Source: Rhizobium cauense (GTDB taxonomy: Bacteria; Pseudomonadota; Alphaproteobacteria; Rhizobiales; Rhizobiaceae). Taken from it: a DNA stretch of 64,000 nt. Of this stretch, positions 55,184-64,000 are shown in pieces. Every line of letters begins with the position of its first letter. The stretch's first letter is position 1. Made by a program: the position numbers and the translations under genes. The notes beneath the pieces were generated by a model. The model worked only from the letters and a program-made list of their open reading frames with translations, searched no databases and was not told where the DNA came from. The stretch is from the NCBI RefSeq assembly GCF_019511525.1, contig NZ_JAEUAT010000007.1:1-64000 (forward strand). The letters run 5' to 3'.

Positions 55184-55209
55184 AACGAATTAGCCCCGGG
55201 AAAGGTTCC
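55184..55209 (-). promoter_or_regulatory. EcfG-type promoter of the YqjD-like gene
   Basis: On the minus strand GGAAC (55209-55205), a 17-base spacer and CGTT (55187-55184) match the EcfG promoter exactly. The start of transcription would be near 55177, about 24 bases before the ATG. Confidence 0.75.
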
Positions 55210-55370
55210 GGCAACGGGTATCTTTCGCTGCGCAAGGCGCTGATGCATTGCCGGAGATATAGCGCAGATGTTTTCGTGCGATAACCCTTCATTTCCTGCC
55301 GGCTTTGTTCTAAGGAACGTCGAATGCTTTGCCCGCGAACGGGCGAATATAATGCGAGGTTTGCGTTTCG

Positions 55371-57263
55371 ATGTTCGATCTACTGAGAAGAGCTGCACAC
55401 ACCTGGGCTGCCAAGCTCCTCATGCTGCTTTTGGTCGCCTCCTTCGGTATCTGGGGTGTGTCACACTCGCTGATGACCGGTGGCAACAGCACTACGGTCG
55501 TGAGCGTCGGAGACCAGCACGTAGACGTCAACGAGTTCCGCCTGGCTTACCAGCGGCAGGTCGCAAACCTAAGCCAGCAGTTCGGCATGCGCCTCACGCC
55601 GGACCAGGCTCGTGCCTTCGGCGTTGAACAGCAGGTCCTGGCGCAGCTGGTTGCTGGCGCGTCTCTGGATCAGTTGGCGGAAGATATGAATCTTGGCTTG
55701 TCGCAGGACCGGCTCGCGCAGCTGATCGGCGACGACCCGGCCTTCAAGGCCGTAAACGGCCAGTTTGATCGTACCCTCTTCACGTCGCGGCTGCGCAATG
55801 CGGGCATCCGGGAGGATGACTACATCAAGGAACGCAGCAAGGTTGCCGTCCGCAGCCAGATCGTCGATGCCATCTCAAATGGCTTCACCGCGCCGAAAAC
55901 GCTTGTCGACGCTCTCAAGGCCTACCGCCAGGAAAGCCGTGGCATCGAGTACCTGCTGTTGACGAATGCCAATATCGAGCCGATCAAGACGCCGGCCGAG
56001 GACGTGCTCGCGAAGTGGTTCGAAGGCGCGAAGACACGCTATCGCGCACCCGAATTCCGCAAGATCGCCTTCCTCAAGCTTCAGCCCGAGGACATCGCCG
56101 ATGCCGGTTCCGTCACGGACGAGCAGATCCGCGAGGACTTCGACAAGCGTAAGGATAGCTATCGTACGCCCGAGACCCGCACGATCGAGCAGCTGACCTT
56201 CCAGAACAAGGATCTGGCAAACGCGGCCGAAGCCGCGTTGAAAACAGGCACGACGTTCGACCAGCTGGTGACCGATCAGGGCAAGACTGCTGCTGACGTG
56301 TTCCTGGGCGAGTTCTCCAAGGATAAGGTTCCGGATCAGGCCGTCGCCGACGCCGCCTTCGCCGTTGCCAGGAACGGTGGAACGACGGCTGTCGTTGACG
56401 GCAGCTTCGGCCCGGTCATCCTCCGTGTCAGCAACATCAAGCCGGAAAGCGTCAAGAGCCTTGACGAGGTGAAGGAAGAGATCCGCAAGCAGCTGGCCAT
56501 CTCGAACGCTTCGCAGGAGCTCATCAGCGTACACGATCAGATCGAGGATCTGCGCGGTTCCGGCTCTACGCTGGAACAGATTGCCACGCAGCTCAAGCTG
56601 AAGGCTGTCGTCATCGATGCGGTCGATGCCACCGGTCTCGACAAGGATGGCAACGAGGTCAAGGATATCCCGGCCAAGCAGCAGGTACTTGGCGCTGCCT
56701 TCAGGACGGACGCGGGCGGCGACGCCCCTTCCCTTTCAATCGGCACCGACGGCTATCTCTGGTTTGACGTCCGCGACGTTATGCCTGAGCGGGACCGTCC
56801 GCTGAGCGAAGTCCATGACAAGGCGGTTGCTGACTGGACTGCCGAACAGCAGAAGATCGAACTTGCCAAGAAGACCGAGGAACTGAAGCAGCAGGTTCAG
56901 AAGGGGACCTCGCTGGCTGACGTCGCTGCGCCGCTTGGCATCACCGTGGAAAGCAAGAGCGGCATAACGCGCGGAACCGACGATGCTGTTCTCGGTCGCG
57001 CCGGTGCGAACGCTGCCTTCTCAGGTCCGATCGACACCGTTGCCAATGCCGTTGGCGCTGATCCAACGACGCAAATTCTCCTGAAGGTCACTGAAGTGAA
57101 TACGGAACCGACAGGCGACGTGCTGAACAATCAGGACCAGCAGATCACAGCAATGGCTAACGCTGCGGGAGATGACATTCTCGATCAGATGGTGAACCTG
57201 CTGCAGACGCAGTACGGTGCATCGATCAACCAGCCTCTCGCCGAACAGGCGGCAGTTCGCTAA
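55371..57263 (+). CDS. ppiD: Periplasmic folding chaperone, PpiD-type
   Basis: The 630-residue protein has a short cytoplasmic N-terminus, one transmembrane helix (AAKLLMLLLVASFGIWGVS) and a large periplasmic part with a SurA-like helical domain and a central parvulin-type domain. The parvulin region (about 235-365) lies around TIEQLTFQNKDLANAAEA and GEFSKDKVPDQAVADAAF. It should assist folding of outer-membrane and secreted proteins next to the Sec translocon. It opens a run with trpD, trpC, moaC and moeA, 15 bases before trpD. The length is close to that of E. coli PpiD. Confidence 0.9.
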   Translation: MFDLLRRAAHTWAAKLLMLLLVASFGIWGVSHSLMTGGNSTTVVSVGDQHVDVNEFRLAYQRQVANLSQQFGMRLTPDQARAFGVEQQVLAQLVAGASLDQLAEDMNLGLSQDRLAQLIGDDPAFKAVNGQFDRTLFTSRLRNAGIREDDYIKERSKVAVRSQIVDAISNGFTAPKTLVDALKAYRQESRGIEYLLLTNANIEPIKTPAEDVLAKWFEGAKTRYRAPEFRKIAFLKLQPEDIADAGSVTDEQIREDFDKRKDSYRTPETRTIEQLTFQNKDLANAAEAALKTGTTFDQLVTDQGKTAADVFLGEFSKDKVPDQAVADAAFAVARNGGTTAVVDGSFGPVILRVSNIKPESVKSLDEVKEEIRKQLAISNASQELISVHDQIEDLRGSGSTLEQIATQLKLKAVVIDAVDATGLDKDGNEVKDIPAKQQVLGAAFRTDAGGDAPSLSIGTDGYLWFDVRDVMPERDRPLSEVHDKAVADWTAEQQKIELAKKTEELKQQVQKGTSLADVAAPLGITVESKSGITRGTDDAVLGRAGANAAFSGPIDTVANAVGADPTTQILLKVTEVNTEPTGDVLNNQDQQITAMANAAGDDILDQMVNLLQTQYGASINQPLAEQAAVR

Positions 57264-57278
57264 GGGAAAGATAGTCGC

Positions 57279-58295
57279 ATGACCGATCTGAAGCCGCTTT
57301 TGGCAAAGGCCGCAAGCCGCGAGCCGCTGACGCGCGAGGAGGCCCGCGAGGCCTTCGACATTCTGATGTCCGGTCAGGCGACCCCTTCGCAGATCGGTGG
57401 CTTCCTGATGGCGTTGCGCGTTCGCGGAGAAACAGTCGACGAGATCGTTGGCGCGGTAACGACAATGCGATCCAAGATGCTGACTGTTGACGCGCCTGAT
57501 GATGCGATCGATATCGTTGGGACAGGCGGTGACGCCAGTGGGACCTACAATATCTCGACGCTGGCTGCCCTTATCGTCGCCGGCGCCGGCGTTCCCGTGG
57601 CCAAGCACGGCAACCGGGCTTTGAGCTCCAAGTCGGGTGCGGCAGACAGCCTCGCGGCCCTCGGCGTCAAGCTTGATGTCACCCCTGAGGTGATTTCCCG
57701 GTGTATCCGCGAAGCTGGCGTCGGCTTCATGTTTGCACAGCAGCATCACTCGGCCATGCGCCATGTCGGTCCGTCGCGCGTCGAACTCGGCACGCGCACG
57801 ATCTTCAACCTGCTTGGCCCCCTCTCCAACCCGGCCGGTGTGCGCCGGCAGCTGCTCGGCGTCTACGCCCCGCAGTGGGTGGTGCCGATTGCAGAGGTCA
57901 TGCGCGATCTGGGCTCCGAAAGCGTGTGGGTCGTCCACGGCAACGGTCTTGACGAAATCACGACGACGGGAAAGACCAGTGTCGCGGCGCTTGAGGACGG
58001 CAAAATCCGCACTTTCGAACTGTCTCCTGCCGATTTCGGTGTCGAACCCTGCCGTCTCGAGGCCATCAAGGGTGGCGATGGTGTGGTCAACGCTGCTGCC
58101 CTGCGCGACGTTTTGAGCGGGGCAAAGAACGCCTATCGCGATATTGCGCTCGCCAATGCCGCTGCCTCGCTGGTGATATCTGGCAAGGCCGAGATGCTCA
58201 AGGATGGCATGCGGATCGCTGCAGAGTCCCTTGATAGCGGCGCGACCGCCGCAGCACTGGATAAACTCGTCGCCGTGTCGAACGACGTCGACTAG
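57279..58295 (+). CDS. trpD: Anthranilate phosphoribosyltransferase
   Basis: TrpD joins anthranilate to PRPP in tryptophan synthesis. The 338-residue length is standard. The PRPP-binding motif [14 protein letters not shown] and the substrate-site segments [15 protein letters not shown] and [19 protein letters not shown] are complete. trpC follows after 9 bases. trpE/trpG and trpA, trpB and trpF are not in the window, so the pathway is split, as is usual in rhizobia. Confidence 0.97.
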   Translation: MTDLKPLLAKAASREPLTREEAREAFDILMSGQATPSQIGGFLMALRVRGETVDEIVGAVTTMRSKMLTVDAPDDAIDIVGTGGDASGTYNISTLAALIVAGAGVPVAKHGNRALSSKSGAADSLAALGVKLDVTPEVISRCIREAGVGFMFAQQHHSAMRHVGPSRVELGTRTIFNLLGPLSNPAGVRRQLLGVYAPQWVVPIAEVMRDLGSESVWVVHGNGLDEITTTGKTSVAALEDGKIRTFELSPADFGVEPCRLEAIKGGDGVVNAAALRDVLSGAKNAYRDIALANAAASLVISGKAEMLKDGMRIAAESLDSGATAAALDKLVAVSNDVD

Positions 58296-58304
58296 GATAA
58301 AGCC

Positions 58305-59117
58305 ATGACCGATATCCTGAAGAAGATCGAACTTTACAAGCGCGAAGAGATCGCGGCCGCCAAGGTTAAAGTGTCGCTGGCCGATCTGAAGGCGATGCAG
58401 GCAGATCAAACGGCGCCGCGCGGCTTCTACCGCTCGCTGGTTGCGAAGCGTGATGCAGGCCAGTACGGCCTGATCGCCGAAATCAAGAAAGCCAGCCCGT
58501 CAAAGGGATTGATCCGGCCCGATTTCGATCCGCCCTCGTTGGCCAAGGCCTACGAGTTGGGAGGTGCGGCGTGCCTATCGGTGCTGACCGACACGCCAAG
58601 CTTCCAGGGGGCGCCGGAGTTTCTTATGGCGGCGCGGGCAGCGTGCTCGCTGCCGGCGCTGCGCAAGGATTTCATGTTCGAGACCTATCAGGTGCACGAA
58701 GCCCGTGCCTGGGGCGCTGATTGCATCCTGCTGATCATGGCCTCACTCTCGGACGATGATGCCAAGCGTCTAGAGGACGAAGCCTTTGGGCTTGGTATGG
58801 ATGTTCTGGTTGAAGTTCACGATGCCGAGGAGATGGAGCGCGCGCTGAAGCTCTCCTCGCCGCTCGTCGGGATCAACAATCGCAATCTGCGGACATTCGA
58901 AGTCAGCCTTGATGTCAGCGAGAAGCTGGCGCCAATGGTGCCGGAGGATCGCCTGTTGGTCGGCGAAAGCGGTATCTTCACGAACGCGGACTGCAAGCGT
59001 CTTCAGGCGGTCGGCATCAATACCTTCCTGGTCGGCGAGAGCCTCATGCGCAAGGACGACGTTACGTCCGCCACACGCGCACTGCTCTTCGGCGAAGCCG
59101 CTCAGGCGGCCGAGTGA
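58305..59117 (+). CDS. trpC: Indole-3-glycerol phosphate synthase
   Basis: TrpC closes the indole ring in tryptophan synthesis. The 270-residue TIM-barrel protein has the motifs [36 protein letters not shown] and [15 protein letters not shown], which supply the catalytic Lys, Glu and Asn residues. It is monofunctional, not fused to TrpF. moaC begins one base after its stop codon. Confidence 0.97.
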   Translation: MTDILKKIELYKREEIAAAKVKVSLADLKAMQADQTAPRGFYRSLVAKRDAGQYGLIAEIKKASPSKGLIRPDFDPPSLAKAYELGGAACLSVLTDTPSFQGAPEFLMAARAACSLPALRKDFMFETYQVHEARAWGADCILLIMASLSDDDAKRLEDEAFGLGMDVLVEVHDAEEMERALKLSSPLVGINNRNLRTFEVSLDVSEKLAPMVPEDRLLVGESGIFTNADCKRLQAVGINTFLVGESLMRKDDVTSATRALLFGEAAQAAE

Positions 59118-59118
59118 C

Positions 59119-59619
59119 ATGAGCGGCGGCCAATCCGGTCTCACTCATATCGACGCCTCTGGCGAGGCTCACATGGTCGACGTCGGCGACAAGGCCGAGA
59201 CCACGAGGATTGCTACGGCCGAAGGCCACGTGCGCATGGCAGCGGCGACGCTCGAACTCATTCGCGCAGGCAATGCGAAAAAAGGCGATGTCATCGGCAC
59301 GGCGCGGCTTGCGGGCATCATGGCGGCCAAGCAGACCAGCAATCTCATCCCGCTCTGCCATCCGCTGATGCTGACGAAAGTCTCCGTGGACATCACGGAG
59401 GATCCGGCCCTTCCCGGCCTTCGCATCGTTGCAACGGCGAAGCTGACGGGCAAAACCGGCGTGGAAATGGAAGCCCTGACCGCCGTTTCCGTCGCGTGCC
59501 TGACGATCTACGACATGGCAAAGGCTGCGGACAAGGCCATGGAAATCGGCGGCATCAGGCTGCTTGAAAAATCTGGCGGCAAGTCCGGAGACTTTCGCCA
59601 TCCGGAGTACGGAAAATGA
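59119..59619 (+). CDS. moaC: Cyclic pyranopterin monophosphate synthase
   Basis: MoaC converts the MoaA product to cyclic pyranopterin monophosphate in molybdenum cofactor synthesis. The 166-residue protein contains the conserved [15 protein letters not shown] and the C-terminal [22 protein letters not shown] with the catalytic aspartate and lysine. ATG 59119 ([15 protein letters not shown]) is chosen just after trpC; a longer frame inside trpC is a shadow. It overlaps moeA in an ATGA arrangement. Confidence 0.96.
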   Translation: MSGGQSGLTHIDASGEAHMVDVGDKAETTRIATAEGHVRMAAATLELIRAGNAKKGDVIGTARLAGIMAAKQTSNLIPLCHPLMLTKVSVDITEDPALPGLRIVATAKLTGKTGVEMEALTAVSVACLTIYDMAKAADKAMEIGGIRLLEKSGGKSGDFRHPEYGK

Positions 59620-60839
59620 GCATGCTCCCGGTGACCGAGGCGCAGGATCGCTTGCTGTCGCGCGCAAAGCCGGTTCAGGCAAGCGAAATCGTTTCTTTGC
59701 GGGAGGCCGACGGTCGTGTGCTCGCCGCTGATCTCGAAGCCAAGCTCACGCAGCCGCCTTTCGACGCGTCCGCCATGGACGGATACGCGCTGCGTGGTGA
59801 CGATGCCCCCAATCCGGGCGCGGAGCTAAGGCTCATCGGCATGTCGTCAGCCGGTCACGGCTTTGATGGCGTCGTCGGCAAGGGGGACACAGTCCGGATA
59901 TTCACCGGGGCTCCGGTGCCGCAAGGCGCCGATAGCGTGCTGCTTCAGGAAGACGCGGAGAAAATCGAGGGCGGAATCCGTACGACGTTTCCGGTTCGTC
60001 TTGGCCAGCATGTCCGACCGCGTGGTCAGGACTTTCTGGAAGGCGAAGTGGTGCTGAAGGCGGGAACAGCACTGGACTTCTCCCGCCTTACCGTGGCGGC
60101 TGGAATGAACCATGCGACGCTGGAGGTCCGGCGCAAGCCCGTGGTCGCATTACTCGCCACCGGCGATGAATTGTTGCCGCCGGGTAGCTCACCTGCACCC
60201 GCGCAGATCATTGCCTCAAGCACTTTTGGCATTGCAGCGCTGGCGCGCAAGGCCGGTGCCGACGTTCTGGATCTTGGGATCGTTCCTGATGAGAAGTCTG
60301 CGATCTCAGCTGCCGTCGAGCGCGCTCGGCAAGCCGATGTCGATGTCATCGTGACGCTCGGTGGGGCGTCGGTGGGAGACCACGACCTTGTGCAGTCGAC
60401 GCTGCTCGCATCGGGCATGACGCTCGACTTCTGGCGCATCGCAATGCGCCCGGGCAAGCCGTTGATGGTCGGCAGCCTGGGTGAGACGCATGTTCTTGGG
60501 CTGCCCGGCAACCCCGTTTCGAGCCTTGTCTGTGGATTGCTTTTCCTGGAGCCGTTGATTCGCAAGCTCGCCTCGCTGCCACCAGTGAGGCGCGAGGCAA
60601 CCGTAGAGTCCGCGACGACGCTTCGCGCCAACGACCAGCGGCAGGACTATATGCGAGCGACGCTTTCGCTGTCACCGTCCGGTGCCATGGCTGCAAAGCC
60701 CTTTGGCAAGCAGGACTCGTCGATGATGAAGGTATTCGCGCAGGCTGATTGTCTGATCGTCCGGCCACCGCAGGCGCCTGAACTGCAAGCGGGGAGCCCC
60801 TGCCCTGTGATGCTGCTGCGGCCCGATCTTAGGCTTTGA
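59616..60839 (+). CDS. moeA: Molybdopterin molybdenumtransferase
   Basis: MoeA inserts molybdate into adenylylated molybdopterin. The 407-residue protein has the N-terminal [12 protein letters not shown] segment, [19 protein letters not shown], and the MoCF-binding domain with [14 protein letters not shown] and [12 protein letters not shown]. It overlaps moaC by four bases. In other Rhizobiales I would expect lexA next; here a different gene follows. Confidence 0.95.
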   Translation: MSMLPVTEAQDRLLSRAKPVQASEIVSLREADGRVLAADLEAKLTQPPFDASAMDGYALRGDDAPNPGAELRLIGMSSAGHGFDGVVGKGDTVRIFTGAPVPQGADSVLLQEDAEKIEGGIRTTFPVRLGQHVRPRGQDFLEGEVVLKAGTALDFSRLTVAAGMNHATLEVRRKPVVALLATGDELLPPGSSPAPAQIIASSTFGIAALARKAGADVLDLGIVPDEKSAISAAVERARQADVDVIVTLGGASVGDHDLVQSTLLASGMTLDFWRIAMRPGKPLMVGSLGETHVLGLPGNPVSSLVCGLLFLEPLIRKLASLPPVRREATVESATTLRANDQRQDYMRATLSLSPSGAMAAKPFGKQDSSMMKVFAQADCLIVRPPQAPELQAGSPCPVMLLRPDLRL

Positions 60840-60892
60840 ACAGCTCGGTCAGCCTGTCCATTGTCCGGGCGATGCAACTATGGAGGATCGAG

Positions 60893-61309
60893 ATGGGGGA
60901 GCAAGCCGTTCGAGGCACGCAGGCGATGCTGTCGGGTATGACGCCCAGCCTTGCCGATGACGAGTTCGTATTTTGTACGACCACGGATGAGGCTATGGCC
61001 CGACGCGTCGCGCCCGATGCGCTAGGCTGGTTTCGTGAGCGCGAAGGAACCTCGCTGATTCTTCCTAAAAGTCAGGCAGCGGAACTGGGTTTCAACTGCG
61101 ATGTGCCGATGCGCCGGATTGTTCTCCAGGTTTTCTCGTCGCTGGAGGGGGTGGGATTGACGGCCGCGGTTTCCGCTGCGCTTGCAGCGCATTCAATCCC
61201 TTGCAACATGGTCGCCGCTTATCATCACGACCATGTCTTTGTTCCGGCCTCGATGGCGGAGGCAGCGCTGGAGATTCTGCGGCAGCTGCAGGAAGCGTCG
61301 TCCTCCTGA
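60893..61309 (+). CDS. ACT-like domain protein
   Basis: The 138-residue protein resembles the ACT-domain (DUF2241/CASTOR-like) family: an N-terminal YxxF-type start (DDEFVFCTTTDEAM) and a C-terminal ACT-like fold with VGLTAAVSAALAAHSIPCNM and DHVFVPASMAEAAL. Such proteins usually bind amino acids, but the ligand here is unknown. ATG 60893 has GGAGG about 9 bases upstream; an upstream frame overlaps moeA. It converges on a methyltransferase gene 13 bases downstream. Confidence 0.75.
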   Translation: MGEQAVRGTQAMLSGMTPSLADDEFVFCTTTDEAMARRVAPDALGWFREREGTSLILPKSQAAELGFNCDVPMRRIVLQVFSSLEGVGLTAAVSAALAAHSIPCNMVAAYHHDHVFVPASMAEAALEILRQLQEASSS

Positions 61310-61322
61310 GCCTTTGCTCTCC

Positions 61323-62006
61323 TTATGCCTCCAGGGTGAATACGCCGCCAGTGACCGACTGCGCTCCCCCGTCGCCAAAATCTGGCACGGCATATTCGGC
61401 GATTAGCCGCAGGGACGCGAGCGGGAGCGATCGCCTGCGTGGATCGCCGATCAGAACTTCGACGCCGGCGCTCAGGCAAGCGGCTAGGAACGGCAGAACC
61501 CTGCCCGCAAGCTCGGCATCGTAGAAAACGTCGCCAGCAAGAATGATGTCAACATTTGGTGCTCGGTCGCCGGAGAGAATGTCGGTCTCGAGTACTTCAA
61601 TCGTGACATTGTTCGCTGCGGCATTGAGGTCGATCGCGGCAATCGCGTTTGCGTCGATCTCGGTAGCAATTACGCTGGACGCGCCGCATTTGCGGGCCGC
61701 GATGCCGACGATCCCCGACCCCGCGCCAAGATCGAGGACGCGACGACCACGAACAATGTCAGGATCCCTGAAAAGATGCTTGGCAAGCAGGATTCCGCCG
61801 GCCCAGCTATAGGCCCAATAGGGTGGCAGGTCTTCTGGAGCATCGGTTCGAAGACGCGCCAAGCCGCTCCCGGGATGTGCCGTATAAAGACGTATCTCCG
61901 GGACGCCAGGCGCTGGTCTGAGATGCAGGTTTTCGGCAATGAATGTACGGACATCCACCGGAACGAGGCTCCCGAGGCTTTCCTTGCGACTACGCCGTCC
62001 CGCCAT
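61323..62006 (-). CDS. Class I SAM-dependent methyltransferase
   Basis: The 227-residue protein has the SAM-binding motif RRVLDLGAGSGIVGIAA and the acidic motif IATEIDANAIAA, followed by DIILAGDVFYDAEL. The layout, with PPYWAYSWAGGILLAKHLF before motif I and DVFYD after it, resembles ETF-beta/lysine-type methyltransferases of the METTL20 group, so protein-lysine methylation is a plausible but unproven role. The start is the first ATG after the divergent region. Confidence 0.8.
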   Translation of the reverse strand: MAGRRSRKESLGSLVPVDVRTFIAENLHLRPAPGVPEIRLYTAHPGSGLARLRTDAPEDLPPYWAYSWAGGILLAKHLFRDPDIVRGRRVLDLGAGSGIVGIAARKCGASSVIATEIDANAIAAIDLNAAANNVTIEVLETDILSGDRAPNVDIILAGDVFYDAELAGRVLPFLAACLSAGVEVLIGDPRRRSLPLASLRLIAEYAVPDFGDGGAQSVTGGVFTLEA

Positions 62007-62027
62007 TCCCTTCTACGCCGCCAACGA

Positions 62028-62459
62028 TCAATAGTTTTTCATCGCCAGATGCGGCATTCCGCCATCCGGAAATTCGTCCCCGATGGCGACGAAGCCGAAG
62101 CGCTCGTAGAGCGCTACCTTGTCACTTTGTGCCGTTAGATAGAAACGGTTTTGCCGGGCCGATCGATGTTCGTTCATAGCGAACGTCAACATTGCGCTGG
62201 CGACACCACGTCCGCGCCATGCTTCGCCGACTGCAACGCGGCCGATCTTGACATGGTGCTCGTCATGAATGACCCGGAGCGTCCCCGAAACCTCGCCGTC
62301 GGTTATCGCGACGACATGATGTGCGGCGAGGTCAAAAGCATCGAACTCTTCATCACCAGGTACGTTCTGTTCGACGACAAAGACGGCGCGCCGGAGCTTG
62401 AACGCTTCGTTGCAAAGAGTGCTGAAAACAGGGGCCGCCAAAACGATCGTATCTGCCAT
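62028..62459 (-). CDS. GNAT family N-acetyltransferase, ElaA-like
   Basis: The 143-residue protein begins with FKLRRAVFVVEQNVPGDEEFD, the pattern of the ElaA-like GNAT branch, and has motif A as GRVAVGEAWRGRGVASAML. Near the C-terminus the segment VALYERFGFVAIGDEF completes the fold. The substrate is not known. It is followed by the methyltransferase gene 21 bases downstream on the same strand. Confidence 0.87.
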   Translation of the reverse strand: MADTIVLAAPVFSTLCNEAFKLRRAVFVVEQNVPGDEEFDAFDLAAHHVVAITDGEVSGTLRVIHDEHHVKIGRVAVGEAWRGRGVASAMLTFAMNEHRSARQNRFYLTAQSDKVALYERFGFVAIGDEFPDGGMPHLAMKNY

Positions 62460-62513
62460 AGTCCTCTCCGCGATATCCGCCGGCGATGCTCACTGCCGCG
62501 CCGGCGCGATGGT

Positions 62514-64000
62514 TTAGCTCTTCTTTTTCGAGAACTTGGCCTTCGGGCCACCGTTGCCTTTGCCCTCGAACTTAGGCTTGTCCGGTTTCTTTCCCCAAGG
62601 CTTCGCATCGCGACGGTCGTCGCGTTCGCCCTCACTGCGGGCTTCCTTACGGAACTTATCCTTCGGGCGTTCGTCATTGAATTCCCGACGCTCGCCAAAA
62701 GTCTTCTTGCCAGCATATGGCTTGGAAGTGGCGGGCCTGCTGAAATCAGGCGTGCCGTTTAGGGGCGTGACGCGGATTCCGCGTTCCATCGTCTTGTTCG
62801 CACCGATTGATTGCAGGAACGCGTCGGCGCTTTCGGCTGAAATCTCGACATAGGTCTCTTCTGGCTGCATCTTGATCGCGCCGATTTCCCGCTTTGTCAG
62901 ATTGCCGTTTCGGCAGAGCATCGGGATCAGCCAGCGTGGTTCGGCGTTCTGCTTCCGTCCGACGGAGAGCGAAAACCAGACGCTCGGCCCAAACTCATCC
63001 CGCGGACCTTTCTGATACGGTTCGCGTGGTCCGTCGGGTTGGTCGCGCCGCTTGCGACTACGGTCGTCCTGGATCGAGATCTCGATGAGGTCCTCGGGCG
63101 CCGACTGGTTGGAACGGTAAAGGTTGACGAAGGCCGCCGCTAGCTTTTCGGCGCCATGCGTATCAAGAAGCCGCTTGACCAGATCCTGGGCTTCCTCACT
63201 CGCGGCTTCCTCGAAGATGGGGTCGGCAAGCAGGCGGGCTTCGTCGCGCTCCGAGACCTCTTCCGCTGATGGCGGGCGAGCCCATGCGGCCGAGATGCCG
63301 GCATTGTCGAGAAGACGTTCAGCCTTGCGGCGAACGTTCAGCGGCACGATCAGTGCACTGACGCCCTTGCGCCCGGCGCGACCGGTGCGGCCACTGCGGT
63401 GAAGGAGTGTCTCGGGATTTGTAGGCAGGTCGGCGTGAATGACGAGCTCGAGGCCCGGAAGATCGATACCGCGCGCTGCAACATCGGTCGCGATGCAGAC
63501 ACGAGCACGTCCGTCACGCATCGCCTGCAGCGCGTGGCTGCGTTCGTTCTGCGTCAGTTCGCCAGACAAGGCGACGACGCTGAAGTTGCGATTGTGAAAG
63601 CGAGCAGTCAGATGGTTGACTGCGGCTCGTGTCGAACAGAACACGATGGCATTCGTTGCTTCGTAGTAGCGCAGAACATTGATGATCGCGTTTTCGCGGT
63701 CGCTTGGCGACACCATCAGAGCCCGGTACTCGATGTCCCCGTGCTGCTTTTCTTCGGTTGCGGTCGCGATCCGCACCGCGTTCTTCTGATAGCTTTTTGC
63801 CAGCTTGGCGATAGCTGCCGGAACCGTCGCGGAAAACATAAGCGTCCGACGGTCGTCCGGCGAAGAATCCAGAATGAACTCGAGATCCTCGCGGAATCCT
63901 AGGTCCAGCATTTCATCGGCTTCGTCGAGCACAACGGCCTTAAGCGAGGATATGTCCAGCGCACGACGGCGGATATGATCGCAAAGGCGACCAGGCGTCC
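62514..64000 (-). CDS. DEAD-box RNA helicase, partial (N-terminus outside window)
   Basis: The open frame continues to the window edge, so the N-terminal part with the Q motif and Walker A is missing. Seen in order are motif Ib (TPGRLCDH), the DEAD box (VLDEADEMLD), SAT (MFSATVP), motif V with ARGIDLPGLELVIH and motif VI HRSGRTGRAGRKG. A C-terminal DbpA-like RNA-binding domain follows (around PRWLIPMLCRNGNLTKREIG) and a very basic, disordered tail ending in KFSKKKS. It resembles DeaD/CsdA-type helicases for ribosome assembly or cold adaptation. Confidence 0.92.
   Translation of the reverse strand, partial: TPGRLCDHIRRRALDISSLKAVVLDEADEMLDLGFREDLEFILDSSPDDRRTLMFSATVPAAIAKLAKSYQKNAVRIATATEEKQHGDIEYRALMVSPSDRENAIINVLRYYEATNAIVFCSTRAAVNHLTARFHNRNFSVVALSGELTQNERSHALQAMRDGRARVCIATDVAARGIDLPGLELVIHADLPTNPETLLHRSGRTGRAGRKGVSALIVPLNVRRKAERLLDNAGISAAWARPPSAEEVSERDEARLLADPIFEEAASEEAQDLVKRLLDTHGAEKLAAAFVNLYRSNQSAPEDLIEISIQDDRSRKRRDQPDGPREPYQKGPRDEFGPSVWFSLSVGRKQNAEPRWLIPMLCRNGNLTKREIGAIKMQPEETYVEISAESADAFLQSIGANKTMERGIRVTPLNGTPDFSRPATSKPYAGKKTFGERREFNDERPKDKFRKEARSEGERDDRRDAKPWGKKPDKPKFEGKGNGGPKAKFSKKKS

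Noticed and set aside
57021..58409. 462-codon minus-strand frame opposite ppiD end and trpD
   Set aside because: Runs through two certain genes in antisense and has no family features.

Overview
The window is a chromosomal segment of an alphaproteobacterium, most likely Rhizobiaceae (Rhizobium/Agrobacterium relatives). Evidence for this is the high-GC coding style, a phosphatidylcholine synthase with the Pcs-type motif, a glnB-glnA pair behind a sigma-54-type promoter, an invasion-associated-locus-B protein, a GTTC-N7-GTTC SOS box in front of uvrA, and GGAAC-N16/17-CGTT promoters of the EcfG general-stress type. Almost all of the sequence is housekeeping or transport genes. There is no CRISPR array, prophage or large genomic island.

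Layout. 1-1744: the tail of an IS30-like transposase abutting a complete ISNCY-like element. 1909-2337: a secreted DUF4864 protein. 2386-6303 (minus): coaD, a secreted and a cytoplasmic cyclophilin, queA and tgt. 6304-7190: a patch of very small membrane-protein genes, two of them behind an EcfG-type promoter. 7222-12850: an acetyltransferase, gyrA, a MarC-family protein, an unknown gene and ssb. 13100-18787: uvrA, an acetyltransferase, a DUF72 protein and the NAD(P)HX repair enzyme. 19130-20934: glnB-glnA. 21084-25023: hspQ, ialB, an orphan peptide-type solute-binding protein and a FrnE-like oxidoreductase. 25028-31768: sdhE-mfd, divergent recG and a DUF502 protein. 31890-35182: glmS and glmU. 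35266-40630 (minus): a YtfQ-YtfR-YtfT-YjfF type sugar ABC transporter with its own GntR/FCD regulator. 40778-47233 (minus): pcs, a quinone oxidoreductase and a BMP-type (nucleoside-like) ABC transporter in one tight run. 47480-52294: fpr, a GntR regulator and a MacAB-like exporter. 52583-55153: an accessory patch with small genes, a candidate ncRNA, tRNA-Lys(UUU), a probable small pseudogene and two stress-type membrane proteins. 55371-60839: ppiD-trpD-trpC-moaC-moeA. 60893-64000: an ACT-like protein, a methyltransferase, an acetyltransferase and a DEAD-box RNA helicase cut by the window edge.

How the genes work together. DNA maintenance is heavily represented (gyrA, ssb, uvrA, mfd, recG). 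queA and tgt act in queuosine modification of tRNA, glmS and glmU in UDP-GlcNAc synthesis, and glnB-glnA in nitrogen assimilation. The most unusual observations are metal-ligand losses in two housekeeping enzymes (Tgt keeps one of three zinc cysteines; UvrA lacks one cysteine of its first zinc finger), an EcfG-driven pair of peptides of 44-51 residues, a 39-bp codon-phased duplication next to them, and an orphan terminator with an upstream GGAAC motif that points to an unannotated small RNA at about 52.9-53.1 kb.
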